Assembly (NCBI RefSeq): GCF_009856625.1
Contig: NZ_CP047241.1
Coordinates: forward strand, 3,906,001-3,970,000
Source: Aquitalea denitrificans
GTDB taxonomy: Bacteria > Pseudomonadota > Gammaproteobacteria > Burkholderiales > Chromobacteriaceae
DNA length: 64,000 nucleotides
Direction of reading: 5' to 3'
Below the pieces are notes generated by a model. The model had not been told where the DNA came from, ran no database searches, and was given only the letters and a program-made list of their open reading frames with translations. The position numbers and the translations under genes are program-made. Positions 50,051-57,838 of this stretch are shown one piece after another. Numbering within the stretch: position 1 is the first letter of the stretch; each line of letters begins with the position of its first letter.

Positions 50051-50584
50051 TTACTTCTTCTTGGTTTCTTTCAGAACCACAACCTCATCAGCGTAACGAA
50101 CGCCCTTGCCCTTGTAGGGTTCCGGGGAACGGTAAGCGCGGATTTCGGCAGCGATCTGGCCAACGAGTTGCTTGTCAGCACCCTTGATCAGGATCTCGGT
50201 CTGAGTCGGAGTCTCAGCCTTGATGCCAGCAGGCATCTGGTGAGCTACCGGATGGGAGAAACCCAGAGACAGGTTCAGGGTATCGCCTTGAGCCTGGGCG
50301 CGATAACCCACGCCAACCAGCTGCAGCTTCTTCTCGAAGCCCTTGGATACACCAATCACCATATTGTTCAGCAGGGCGCGCAGAGTGCCGGACATGGCAC
50401 GTGCGAACTTGCTGTCGTTTTTAGCCGCGAAAGTCAGTTCGTTGTTGTCGAACTTGATTTCAACGTCATTGCACAGAGCGGCGCTCAGGGAGCCCAGGGC
50501 ACCCTTTACGGTCACTTCTGCAGCACCGAATTTAACTTCAACGCCAGCCGGAATGGCTACGGGATTCTTAGCTACGCGAGACAT
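50051..50584 (-). CDS. rplF: 50S ribosomal protein L6
   Basis: This 177 aa protein has two similar beta-rich halves. MSRVAKNPVAIPAGVEVKFG opens it and RSPEPYKGKGVRYADEVVVL closes it. It binds 23S rRNA close to the factor-binding site. It follows rpsH by nine bases. Confidence 0.99.
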   Translation of the reverse strand: MSRVAKNPVAIPAGVEVKFGAAEVTVKGALGSLSAALCNDVEIKFDNNELTFAAKNDSKFARAMSGTLRALLNNMVIGVSKGFEKKLQLVGVGYRAQAQGDTLNLSLGFSHPVAHQMPAGIKAETPTQTEILIKGADKQLVGQIAAEIRAYRSPEPYKGKGVRYADEVVVLKETKKK

Positions 50585-50593
50585 TTGACCCCC

Positions 50594-50989
50594 TTATGCC
50601 ACTACGCACAGCAGCTCACCGCCGATACCGGCAGCACGTGCTTTGCGATCGGTCATGATGCCCTTGGAAGTAGACAGGATAGCTACGCCCAGACCATTCA
50701 TTACCTTCGGGATTTCGGTGGAGCCCTTGTACACGCGCAGGCCAGGACGGGAAACGCGGTCAATGCGCTCGATCACCGGACGGCCAGCGTAGTACTTGAG
50801 CTGGATATCAAGAACAGGCTTCTTGGCTTCGCCGGCAACGGCGAAATCTTCGATGTAGCCTTCTTCTTTCAGCACCTGCGCCAGCGCAACCTTCAGCTTG
50901 GAAGATGGCATTGCAACAGCCACCTTGGAAGCCATTTGGCCGTTACGGATGCGGGTCAACATATCGGAAATAGGATCGTGCATGCTCAT
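50594..50989 (-). CDS. rpsH: 30S ribosomal protein S8
   Basis: This 131 aa protein starts MSMHDPISDMLTRIRNGQMA and has the C-terminal KGIMTDRKARAAGIGGELLC. S8 binds the central domain of 16S rRNA and in E. coli represses the spc operon by binding near the rplX-rplE junction. It lies 14 bases after rpsN. Confidence 0.99.
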   Translation of the reverse strand: MSMHDPISDMLTRIRNGQMASKVAVAMPSSKLKVALAQVLKEEGYIEDFAVAGEAKKPVLDIQLKYYAGRPVIERIDRVSRPGLRVYKGSTEIPKVMNGLGVAILSTSKGIMTDRKARAAGIGGELLCVVA

Positions 50990-51003
50990 TTATGGTTCTC
51001 CTA

Positions 51004-51309
51004 TTACCAGCTGGCCTTAACAACACCCGGAATTTCGCCCTTCATGGCGATTTCACGGAGTTTGTTACGACCCAGACCGAATTTACGGAACACGCCACGC
51101 GGACGACCGGTAATGGCGCAGCGACGACGCTGACGTACCGGGGAAGCATTGCGCGGCAGCTGCTGCAGTTGCAGGCGAGCGGCGAAGCGTTCTTCTTCCG
51201 AGAGGCTTTGATTGTTGATGGTAGCGATGAGGGCTTCGCGCTTAGCGGCAAATTTTTCAGCCACCTTAACGCGCTTTTCTTCACGCTTGATCAGTGCAAG
51301 TTTTGCCAT
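51004..51309 (-). CDS. rpsN: 30S ribosomal protein S14
   Basis: This is the 101 aa long form without zinc Cys (only one Cys, in RQRRRCAITGRPRGVFRKFG). It begins MAKLALIKREEKRVKVAEKF. S14 binds the head of the 30S subunit. It follows rplE after a four-base gap. Confidence 0.99.
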   Translation of the reverse strand: MAKLALIKREEKRVKVAEKFAAKREALIATINNQSLSEEERFAARLQLQQLPRNASPVRQRRRCAITGRPRGVFRKFGLGRNKLREIAMKGEIPGVVKASW

Positions 51310-51313
51310 GTGC

Positions 51314-51853
51314 TTAACCCTTGAACGGGAACTTGAACGCAGCCAGCAGAGCGCGGGCCTCTTCGTCAGTCTTCGCCGTAGTGGTAACAGTAATGTTCAT
51401 ACCACGCAGAGCATCGATCTTGTCGTACTCGATTTCCGGGAAGATGATCTGTTCCTTGACACCCATGTTGTAGTTGCCGCGGCCGTCAAAAGACTTGGCG
51501 GAAACACCACGGAAGTCACGAACACGCGGCAACGCGATGGTTACCAGACGGTCCAGGAATTCGTACATGCGTTCACGGCGCAGGGTAACCTTGCAACCAA
51601 CCGGATAGTCATCACGGATCTTGAAGCCGGCGATGGATTTGCGAGCGGTGGTAACTACCGGCTTCTGGCCAGCAATCTTTTCCATATCGCCCACGGCGAA
51701 TTCCATTACCTTTTTATCGGCAACAGCTTCACCAACACCCATGTTAACGGTGATCTTCTCGATGCGCGGAACTTCCATGATCGACTTGTAGCCGAACTGT
51801 TTCATCAGTTCCGGCACTACGCTGTCTTTGTAGAAATCGTAGAAACGTGCCAT
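51314..51853 (-). CDS. rplE: 50S ribosomal protein L5
   Basis: This 179 aa 5S rRNA-binding protein has SIMEVPRIEKITVNMGVGEA and RDFRGVSAKSFDGRGNYNMG. It forms an intersubunit bridge with S13. It follows rplX by 12 bases. Confidence 0.99.
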   Translation of the reverse strand: MARFYDFYKDSVVPELMKQFGYKSIMEVPRIEKITVNMGVGEAVADKKVMEFAVGDMEKIAGQKPVVTTARKSIAGFKIRDDYPVGCKVTLRRERMYEFLDRLVTIALPRVRDFRGVSAKSFDGRGNYNMGVKEQIIFPEIEYDKIDALRGMNITVTTTAKTDEEARALLAAFKFPFKG

Positions 51854-51865
51854 GTTTGCTTTTCC

Positions 51866-52180
51866 TTACGCGCCGATAACTTCGCCACTGGACTTGAACA
51901 CGCGTACCTTGCGGCCGTCTTCAAGAGTCTTGAAGCCTACGCGGTCAGCCTTTTGGCTAGCCGGGTTGAAAATAGCAACGTTGGAAGCGTCAACAGGCAT
52001 AACCTTTTCAACGATACCACCAGCAACGCCACGTACCGGATTCGGTTTCTGGTGTTTTTTGGCAACATTCACGCCTTCAACAACCAGCTTTTCGTCCAGA
52101 ACGCGCAGTACGGTGCCGCGTTTACCCTTGTCTTTACCGGTGATTACTACGACTTCATCACCTTTACGAATTTTGCGCAT
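51866..52180 (-). CDS. rplX: 50S ribosomal protein L24
   Basis: This 104 aa protein has a KOW motif near the N-terminus (MRKIRKGDEVVVITGKDKGK). It starts 50S assembly by binding the 5' end of 23S rRNA. It follows rplN by nine bases. Confidence 0.99.
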   Translation of the reverse strand: MRKIRKGDEVVVITGKDKGKRGTVLRVLDEKLVVEGVNVAKKHQKPNPVRGVAGGIVEKVMPVDASNVAIFNPASQKADRVGFKTLEDGRKVRVFKSSGEVIGA

Positions 52181-52189
52181 GCGACCTCC

Positions 52190-52558
52190 TTACAGCACTT
52201 CAGGAGCAAGCGACACGATCTTCATGAACCGCTCGGTACGCAGTTCACGCGTCACGGGTCCGAAGATACGAGTGCCAATCGGCTCAAGCTTGTTGTTGAG
52301 CAGAACGGCAGCATTGCTATCAAACTTGATCAACGAGCCGTCCGGACGACGCACGCCTTTGGCGGTGCGTACTACTACTGCGTTGTACACGTCGCCTTTT
52401 TTGACGCGACCGCGCGGAGCAGCATCCTTGATGCTCACCTTGATGATGTCGCCAACGCTTGCATAGCGACGCTTGGAACCGCCCAATACCTTGATGCACA
52501 TAACGTGACGCGCACCGGTATTGTCAGCGACCTCAAGCATGGTCTGCATTTGGATCAT
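52190..52558 (-). CDS. rplN: 50S ribosomal protein L14
   Basis: This 122 aa protein starts MIQMQTMLEVADNTGARHVM and has GDVYNAVVVRTAKGVRRPDG and RIFGPVTRELR. It lies at the subunit interface. It is the first gene of the spc operon as in E. coli, and here has its own strong promoter and a leader of about 165 bases. Confidence 0.99.
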   Translation of the reverse strand: MIQMQTMLEVADNTGARHVMCIKVLGGSKRRYASVGDIIKVSIKDAAPRGRVKKGDVYNAVVVRTAKGVRRPDGSLIKFDSNAAVLLNNKLEPIGTRIFGPVTRELRTERFMKIVSLAPEVL

Positions 52559-52642
52559 TTGATGATTACCTTTCTAATCCAACTTTATCCGTCACTTTCA
52601 CCTGCCGGTTTCTCGCATAAGAGCAAGACCAAACAGACGAAA

Positions 52643-52664
52643 CGCCACAGATCGAGCTGTGGCG
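52643..52664 (-). other. Hairpin in the rplN leader
   Basis: An 8-bp perfect stem (cgccacag/ctgtggcg) with a 6-base loop lies about 85 bases upstream of the rplN start, inside the predicted leader. The bases after it on the minus strand (tttcgtctgttt) contain only a weak T-rich stretch, so it may be a partial attenuator or a protein-binding element. Confidence 0.45.
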
Positions 52665-52701
52665 TATCAAACGGCCAGTTTTGGACCCCGTAAGGGCGGA
52701 A

Positions 52702-52724
52702 TTCCTATCCGACACGAATAGGAA
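52702..52724 (-). other. Predicted 5'-terminal stem-loop of the spc transcript
   Basis: A 7-bp stem (ttcctat/ataggaa) with a 9-base loop starts at the position where transcription from the -10 at 52732-52737 would begin. A terminal stem-loop of this sort can protect an mRNA from decay. Function is inferred only from position. Confidence 0.4.
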
Positions 52725-52731
52725 GATGGCC

Positions 52732-52760
52732 ATTATACAAGGGACTTTCGTCCCTTGCAA
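52732..52760 (-). promoter_or_regulatory. spc operon promoter
   Basis: On the minus strand -35 TTGCAA (52760-52755), a 17-base spacer and -10 TATAAT (52737-52732, six of six). It begins four bases after rpsQ stops and serves rplN and the genes after it. The spacer and -35 form an inverted repeat (caagggac/gtcccttg with a GAAA loop) that could also be a hairpin in the rpsQ readthrough transcript. Confidence 0.85.
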
Positions 52761-52763
52761 GTC

Positions 52764-53027
52764 TTATACCTGGCGAGATTTCTCTACCAGGGCAGTCACC
52801 ACCCACGACTTGGTCTTCGAGAGGGGACGGGACTCGCTGATTACTACGATGTCGCCGGCCTTGAACTCGTTGTTCTCGTCGTGTGCGTGGAACTTCTTGG
52901 AACGACGGATAATCTTGCCGTAGATCGGGTGCTTAACCTTGCGCTCGACCAGAACGGTTACAGTCTTATCCATCTTGTCGCTGACAACGGTGCCGGTCAG
53001 CGTACGTACAACTTTGGTTTCGCTCAT
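52764..53027 (-). CDS. rpsQ: 30S ribosomal protein S17
   Basis: This 87 aa OB-fold protein has VRTLTGTVVSDKMDKTVTVL and VERKVKHPIYGKIIRRSKKF. It binds 16S rRNA early in assembly. It is the last gene of the S10 group and starts one base after rpmC ends. Confidence 0.99.
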   Translation of the reverse strand: MSETKVVRTLTGTVVSDKMDKTVTVLVERKVKHPIYGKIIRRSKKFHAHDENNEFKAGDIVVISESRPLSKTKSWVVTALVEKSRQV

Positions 53028-53028
53028 C

Positions 53029-53217
53029 TTAAACTGCCTTTTCTTTCAGAACGGTACGTACACGAGCGATATCGCGACGTACTTTCTTCAGTTCAGAGGT
53101 CTTGGCGAGTTGCTGAGTAGCGTGCTGCATGCGCAGGGCAAACTGGGCCTTCAGGAGGCTCAGCAGTTCCACTTTCAGCTCGTCAACAGTTTTGGCTTTC
53201 AGTTCGGACGCTTTCAT
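53029..53217 (-). CDS. rpmC: 50S ribosomal protein L29
   Basis: This 62 aa helical protein starts MKASELKAKTVDELKVELLS and sits at the tunnel exit near the trigger-factor site. Its ATG shares one base with the rplP stop (TAATG), implying coupled translation. Confidence 0.98.
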   Translation of the reverse strand: MKASELKAKTVDELKVELLSLLKAQFALRMQHATQQLAKTSELKKVRRDIARVRTVLKEKAV

Positions 53218-53633
53218 TACTGACCTACCTGTCTAGTTACAAACACAGTGGCGATCGGCAACTTGGCTGCGGCCAGACGGAAAGCTTCACGAGCGAGTTC
53301 CTCGTTAACACCGTCCATTTCGTACAGCATCTTGCCAGGCTGGATTTCGGCCACGTAGTATTCCGGAGAACCCTTACCCCCACCCATACGAACTTCAGCA
53401 GGCTTGGAAGTGATCGGTTTGTCCGGGAAAATACGGATCCAGATACGACCGCCACGCTTGATGTGACGAGTCATGGCACGACGGGCCGCTTCGATCTGAC
53501 GCGCGGTCAGACGACCACGACCAACAGCCTTCAGACCGAAATCACCAAAGCTCACCTTGTTGCCACGGGTAGCGATACCAGTGTTGCGGCCTTTATGCTG
53601 TTTACGGTACTTGAGTCTAGTTGGCTGCAGCAT
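53217..53633 (-). CDS. rplP: 50S ribosomal protein L16
   Basis: This 138 aa protein starts MLQPTRLKYRKQHKGRNTGI at the ATG at 53633; the open frame upstream is shadow sequence in rpsC. It contains RGGRIWIRIFPDKPITSKPA and the conserved MGGGKGSPEYYVA. It lies near the A-site tRNA. It overlaps the end of rpsC by 17 bases. Confidence 0.99.
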   Translation of the reverse strand: MLQPTRLKYRKQHKGRNTGIATRGNKVSFGDFGLKAVGRGRLTARQIEAARRAMTRHIKRGGRIWIRIFPDKPITSKPAEVRMGGGKGSPEYYVAEIQPGKMLYEMDGVNEELAREAFRLAAAKLPIATVFVTRQVGQ

Positions 53634-54318
53634 TGCGCGGGCCCTTTCTCGTTTTCTTCTCGGTCGCAACCGGAGCCGGCGCTACTTGACCCGGCTTCAG
53701 CTCACCTTTGTAAACCCATACCTTGATGCCGATGATACCGTAGGTGGTCTTGGCTTCAGAGGTAGCGTAGTCAACATCGGCACGCAGGGTATGCAGCGGC
53801 ACACGGCCTTCGCGATACCATTCGCTACGAGCGATATCGATGCCGTTCAGACGACCGGAGGACATGATCTTGATGCCCTGGGCGCCCATGCGCATGGCGT
53901 TCTGCATGGAACGCTTCATGGCACGGCGGAACATTACGCGCTTTTCCAGCTGAGAGGCGATGCCATCAGCAATGATTTGCGCATCCAGTTCCGGCTTGCG
54001 AACTTCTTCGATATTCACGTGAACCGGCACACCCAGACGGGCTTGCAGTTCGCGCTTCAGAACTTCGATGTCCTCACCCTTTTTACCGATCACAACACCC
54101 GGACGGGCACTGTGAATGGTAATGCGTGCGGACTTGGCCGGACGCTCGATGGTGACACGACCAACAGCCGCATGACCCAGGCGCTTCTTCAGGTATTCGC
54201 GCACTTCCAGGTCTTGCATCAGCATTTCCGGGAAGTTCTTCGAATTGGCGAACCACTTGGAAGACCAGTTTTTGTTAACGGCAAGACGGAATCCCGTCGG
54301 ATGAATCTTCTGACCCAT
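53617..54318 (-). CDS. rpsC: 30S ribosomal protein S3
   Basis: This 233 aa protein has the KH domain with RPGVVIGKKGEDIEVLKREL and starts MGQKIHPTGFRLAVNKNWSS. It lines the mRNA entry channel. The C-terminal tail after residue 210 is rich in Ala, Pro and Lys. It follows rplV by 10 bases. Confidence 0.99.
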   Translation of the reverse strand: MGQKIHPTGFRLAVNKNWSSKWFANSKNFPEMLMQDLEVREYLKKRLGHAAVGRVTIERPAKSARITIHSARPGVVIGKKGEDIEVLKRELQARLGVPVHVNIEEVRKPELDAQIIADGIASQLEKRVMFRRAMKRSMQNAMRMGAQGIKIMSSGRLNGIDIARSEWYREGRVPLHTLRADVDYATSEAKTTYGIIGIKVWVYKGELKPGQVAPAPVATEKKTRKGPRNAAAN

Positions 54319-54328
54319 TTCTTACCCC

Positions 54329-54658
54329 TTAATTGCCAACGGTCAACGAGATGTGGCAGGTCTGCTTTTCGATGCGGTTGCCACGACCCTTAGCACGGGC
54401 AGTGAAACGCTTCAGGCTAGCGCCCTTGTCAACAAAGATGCTGGTAACACGCAGGGTGTCGATGTCAGCGCCTTCGTTGTGCTCGGCATTAGCGATTGCA
54501 GATTCCAGCACTTTCTTCACAATAACCGCGCCCTTCTTCGGGGAGAAGGCCAGGATATTCAGAGCCTGACCAACGGATTGACCGCGGATCAGATCGGCCA
54601 CCAGGCGGCACTTTTGTGCCGACAGGCGGACGCTTTTCAGATTTGCAGATACTCTCAT
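54329..54658 (-). CDS. rplV: 50S ribosomal protein L22
   Basis: This 109 aa protein has a long beta-hairpin that reaches the exit tunnel. It starts MRVSANLKSVRLSAQKCRLV and ends GRGNRIEKQTCHISLTVGN. It follows rpsS by nine bases. Confidence 0.99.
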   Translation of the reverse strand: MRVSANLKSVRLSAQKCRLVADLIRGQSVGQALNILAFSPKKGAVIVKKVLESAIANAEHNEGADIDTLRVTSIFVDKGASLKRFTARAKGRGNRIEKQTCHISLTVGN

Positions 54659-54667
54659 CGCTTCACC

Positions 54668-54946
54668 TTATCTCTTCTTCGCCTTCTTATCGGCCGCGTG
54701 GCCTTTGAAGGTACGAGTCAGCGAGAATTCGCCCAGTTTATGACCGACCATGTTTTCGGAAACATAAACAGGCACATGGGTGCGACCGTTGTGAACCGCG
54801 ATGGTCAAACCAATGAAGTCCGGCAGGACGGTCGAACGACGCGACCAGGTCTTGATCGGACGCTTGTCATTGGTTGCACGCGCCGCGTCGACCTTCTTCA
54901 GAAGGTGCAGATCAACGAACGGGCCTTTTTTCTGCGAACGTGCCAT
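54668..54946 (-). CDS. rpsS: 30S ribosomal protein S19
   Basis: This 92 aa protein starts MARSQKKGPFVDLHLLKKVD at the ATG at 54946, with the conserved HNGRTHVPVYVSENMVGHKL. It binds the 30S head with S13. It follows rplB by six bases. Confidence 0.99.
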   Translation of the reverse strand: MARSQKKGPFVDLHLLKKVDAARATNDKRPIKTWSRRSTVLPDFIGLTIAVHNGRTHVPVYVSENMVGHKLGEFSLTRTFKGHAADKKAKKR

Positions 54947-54952
54947 TGTCAA

Positions 54953-55786
54953 TTACCCTTTAGTAGAATAGCGGCGGCGTACGATCATATTGTCGGTACG
55001 CTTGTTGCGACGGGTACGGAAGCCCTTAGTCGGCGTGCCCCATGGGCTAACCGGCACACGGCCTTCACCAGTACGGCCTTCACCACCACCATGCGGGTGA
55101 TCAATCGGGTTCATCGCAGTACCGCGAACGGTCGGACGAATACCACGCCAGCGGCTAGCACCAGCCTTACCCAGCTTGCGCAGGGAATGCTCTTCGTTGC
55201 TAACTTCGCCAACGGTTGCGCGGCAGTCAACATGCACCAGGCGAATTTCGCCGGAACGCAGACGCAGCTGAGCGTAAACGCCTTCACGGGCCAGCAGCAT
55301 GGCGGAACCGCCAGCAGAACGGACCATTTGAGCGCCTTTGCCAGGTTGCAGTTCCACGCAGTGGATAGTAGTACCCACCGGGATGTTGCGGATCGGCAAA
55401 GCGTTACCAGCCTTGATCGGAGCCTCGGCACCGGACAGCAGAACTGCACCAGCTTTTACACCGCGCGGAGCGATGATGTAGCGGCGTTCGCCATCGGCGT
55501 AGCACAACAGGGCGATGTGGGCAGTGCGGTTCGGATCGTATTCGATGCGTTCCACTTTTGCCGGGATGCCATCCTTGTTGCGACGGAAGTCGATCAGACG
55601 GTAGTGCTTCTTATGACCACCACCCATATGACGGGTAGTAATGTGGCCATTGTTGTTACGACCGGCAGTGGCAGACTTTTTCTCTACCAGAGCGGCGTGC
55701 GGAGCGCCTTTGTGCAGATCAGGGTGAACCACCTTGACAACAGCACGACGACCCGCGGAAGTCGGTTTTACTTTAACGATAGGCAT
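54953..55786 (-). CDS. rplB: 50S ribosomal protein L2
   Basis: This 277 aa protein is needed for peptidyl transfer and subunit joining. RPTVRGTAMNPIDHPHGGGE contains the conserved His region close to the active centre. It starts MPIVKVKPTSAGRRAVVKVV. It follows rplW by 11 bases. Confidence 0.99.
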   Translation of the reverse strand: MPIVKVKPTSAGRRAVVKVVHPDLHKGAPHAALVEKKSATAGRNNNGHITTRHMGGGHKKHYRLIDFRRNKDGIPAKVERIEYDPNRTAHIALLCYADGERRYIIAPRGVKAGAVLLSGAEAPIKAGNALPIRNIPVGTTIHCVELQPGKGAQMVRSAGGSAMLLAREGVYAQLRLRSGEIRLVHVDCRATVGEVSNEEHSLRKLGKAGASRWRGIRPTVRGTAMNPIDHPHGGGEGRTGEGRVPVSPWGTPTKGFRTRRNKRTDNMIVRRRYSTKG

Positions 55787-55797
55787 GCTCTATCTCC

Positions 55798-56106
55798 TTA
55801 CTCCGCAGCGGCCGGGGTGGCGGTCAGATCGATTTCCTGACCCTGAACCAGGCTAACGTAGGCCTTTTTCCAGTCTTTACGACGGCCAAAGGTACGGCCA
55901 AAGCGCTTAACTTTGCCCTTTACGTTAACAGTGGATACGCCTTCAACTTTTACGTTGAACAGCATTTCTACTGCAGCCTTGATCTCCGGCTTGGTAGCAT
56001 CGGTAGCAACACGGAATACAACTTGCTGATGCTTCTCAGCAACCATGGTGCTCTTTTCGGAAACAACCGGGGCCAGAATTACTTGCAACAGACGTTCTTG
56101 ATTCAT
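55798..56106 (-). CDS. rplW: 50S ribosomal protein L23
   Basis: This 102 aa protein starts MNQERLLQVILAPVVSEKST at the ATG at 56106, which overlaps the rplD stop by four bases (ATGA) and has GAGGAG upstream. It is the docking site for trigger factor and SRP at the tunnel exit. Confidence 0.98.
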   Translation of the reverse strand: MNQERLLQVILAPVVSEKSTMVAEKHQQVVFRVATDATKPEIKAAVEMLFNVKVEGVSTVNVKGKVKRFGRTFGRRKDWKKAYVSLVQGQEIDLTATPAAAE

Positions 56107-56723
56107 GCCCACTGCTCCTCCAGATGCTGCACCGCCTCACGAGTGATGACGATCTTCTTGAAACGCAGCAGGCTGTACGGGTCAGCTTGTTGTGCTTCGA
56201 TCACCAGCACGTTCGGCAGATTGCGCGAAGACAGATAGAGGTTTTCGTCCAGTTCACGGGTAATGAACAGAGCCTGTTCCAGACCCATGGACTTAACCAC
56301 ACCTACGAATTCCTTGGTTTTCGGCGATTCAACCGACAGCGAATCAACCACGATCAGACGTTCGTCGCGAACCAGCTGGGACAGGATAGCTGCCATACCA
56401 GCGCGGAACATCTTGCGGTTAACCTTCTGAGAGAAATTCTCATCCGGGCTATTCGGGAAAGCACGACCACCACCACGACGGTTCGGAGTAGAAGTCATAC
56501 CGGCACGTGCGTTACCAGTACCCTTCTGCTTGAACGGCTTTTTGGTGGAGTGGTGTACTTCGGCACGAGTCAGCTGAGCACGGTTACCGCTGCGAGCATT
56601 CGCCAGGAATGCAGTCACAACCTGGTGAACCAGGGCTTCATTGTATTCGCGACCGAACAGAGTCTCGGAGGCCTGCAGGCTGCCAGCAGCCTGACCTTGG
56701 CTATTGATTACTTTCAATTCCAT
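56103..56723 (-). CDS. rplD: 50S ribosomal protein L4
   Basis: This is a 206 aa protein. Its long loop KPFKQKGTGNARAGMTSTPN, followed by RRGGGRAFPNSPDENFSQKV, reaches the exit tunnel. In E. coli L4 also represses the S10 operon by attenuation and translation block; the hairpin upstream of rplC here could be a related target. The ATG at 56723 overlaps the rplC stop by one base (TGATG). Confidence 0.99.
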   Translation of the reverse strand: MELKVINSQGQAAGSLQASETLFGREYNEALVHQVVTAFLANARSGNRAQLTRAEVHHSTKKPFKQKGTGNARAGMTSTPNRRGGGRAFPNSPDENFSQKVNRKMFRAGMAAILSQLVRDERLIVVDSLSVESPKTKEFVGVVKSMGLEQALFITRELDENLYLSSRNLPNVLVIEAQQADPYSLLRFKKIVITREAVQHLEEQWA

Positions 56724-57367
56724 CACGCACCTGCCTTCACGCTAGGACGAACGACTACGTCGCCGTTCTTGGCGCCAGGAACGGCACCCTTAACCAGAAG
56801 CAGCTGACGCTCGGCATCAACACGAACAACTTCCAGGCACTGAACAGTGCTCTTGACGTTGCCGTACTGACCAGCCATGCGCTTACCCGGAAAAATACGA
56901 CCCGGATCCTGAGCCTGACCAATGGAACCCGGCGTGTTATGCGAACGGGAGTTACCATGGGAAGCACGGTTGGAAGAGAAGTTGTGACGCTTGATCACAC
57001 CGGAGAAACCCTTACCCTTGGAGGTACCGGTTACATCAACCAGTTGGCCTACGGCGAAGATTTCAACGGACAGTGCATCACCCGGCTTCAGGGTGGAGAG
57101 AGCTTCTGCGGACAGAACGAATTCGTTCAGACCCAGACCTGCTTCAACGCCAGCCTTGGCAAAGTGACCGGCAGCCGCCTTATGAACGCGGTTTGCCTTA
57201 CGGGTGCCGAAGGTAACTTGAACGGCGGAGTAGCCGTCAACTTCAGCGGTTTTGATTTGCGTGACGCGATTAGCAGACATGTCCAGCACAGTTACCGGGA
57301 TGGAAGCACCATCTTCGGCAAAAATGCGGGTCATGCCGACTTTGCGACCGACAAGACCTAAACTCAT
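56723..57367 (-). CDS. rplC: 50S ribosomal protein L3
   Basis: This is a 214 aa protein starting MSLGLVGRKVGMTRIFAEDG at the ATG at 57367. NSRSHNTPGSIGQAQDPGRI holds the Gln that PrmB methylates in related bacteria. L3 starts 50S assembly and reaches the peptidyl-transferase centre. It is separated from rpsJ by 144 bases that include a strong terminator-like hairpin, so it may head its own transcript. Confidence 0.98.
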   Translation of the reverse strand: MSLGLVGRKVGMTRIFAEDGASIPVTVLDMSANRVTQIKTAEVDGYSAVQVTFGTRKANRVHKAAAGHFAKAGVEAGLGLNEFVLSAEALSTLKPGDALSVEIFAVGQLVDVTGTSKGKGFSGVIKRHNFSSNRASHGNSRSHNTPGSIGQAQDPGRIFPGKRMAGQYGNVKSTVQCLEVVRVDAERQLLLVKGAVPGAKNGDVVVRPSVKAGA

Positions 57368-57411
57368 GTTTATATCCTTTTGCAGGCGCCGATTACGATT
57401 GACCGGCATAC

Positions 57412-57448
57412 AAAAACAAAAGCGGACTCGCAAAATTGCGAGTCCGCT
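57412..57448 (-). terminator. Intrinsic terminator or attenuator between rpsJ and rplC
   Basis: On the minus strand a perfect stem of 12-13 bp (agcggactcgcaa/ttgcgagtccgct, 57448-57421) is followed by TTTGTTTTTG (57420-57411). It begins 63 bases after the rpsJ stop and ends about 45 bases before rplC. It has all features of a Rho-independent terminator. Confidence 0.9.
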
Positions 57449-57511
57449 AATGTATCACAAGAAAATCAGCAATCGCAAGCACTTAGCTAACGATTGCCTG
57501 GTTTCATGCAA

Positions 57512-57823
57512 TTACTGCAGCTTGATTTCCACATCCACACCGGCCGGCAGGTCGAGCTTCATCAGAGCGTCAACGGTCTTGTCGGTCGGATCTACGATGT
57601 CCATCAGACGCAGGTGGGTACGGATTTCCAGCTGATCGCGGGAAGTCTTGTTCACGTGCGGGGAACGCAGTACGTTGAAACGCTCGATTTTGGTCGGCAG
57701 CGGAACCGGGCCCTTAACAACAGCGCCGGTACGCTTGGCAGTTTCAACGATTTCCTGGGCGGAACGATCGATCAGGTTGTAATCGAAGGCCTTCAGGCGG
57801 ATGCGGATTTTCTGGCTTTGCAT
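57512..57823 (-). CDS. rpsJ: 30S ribosomal protein S10 (NusE)
   Basis: This 103 aa protein has RIRLKAFDYNLIDRSAQEIV and NKTSRDQLEIRTHLRLMDIV. It is also the transcription antitermination factor NusE. It lies 15 bases after tuf, so it is probably transcribed with the str operon rather than with rplC, given the hairpin after it. Confidence 0.99.
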   Translation of the reverse strand: MQSQKIRIRLKAFDYNLIDRSAQEIVETAKRTGAVVKGPVPLPTKIERFNVLRSPHVNKTSRDQLEIRTHLRLMDIVDPTDKTVDALMKLDLPAGVDVEIKLQ

Positions 57824-57838
57824 AATATCAGCTCCGAA

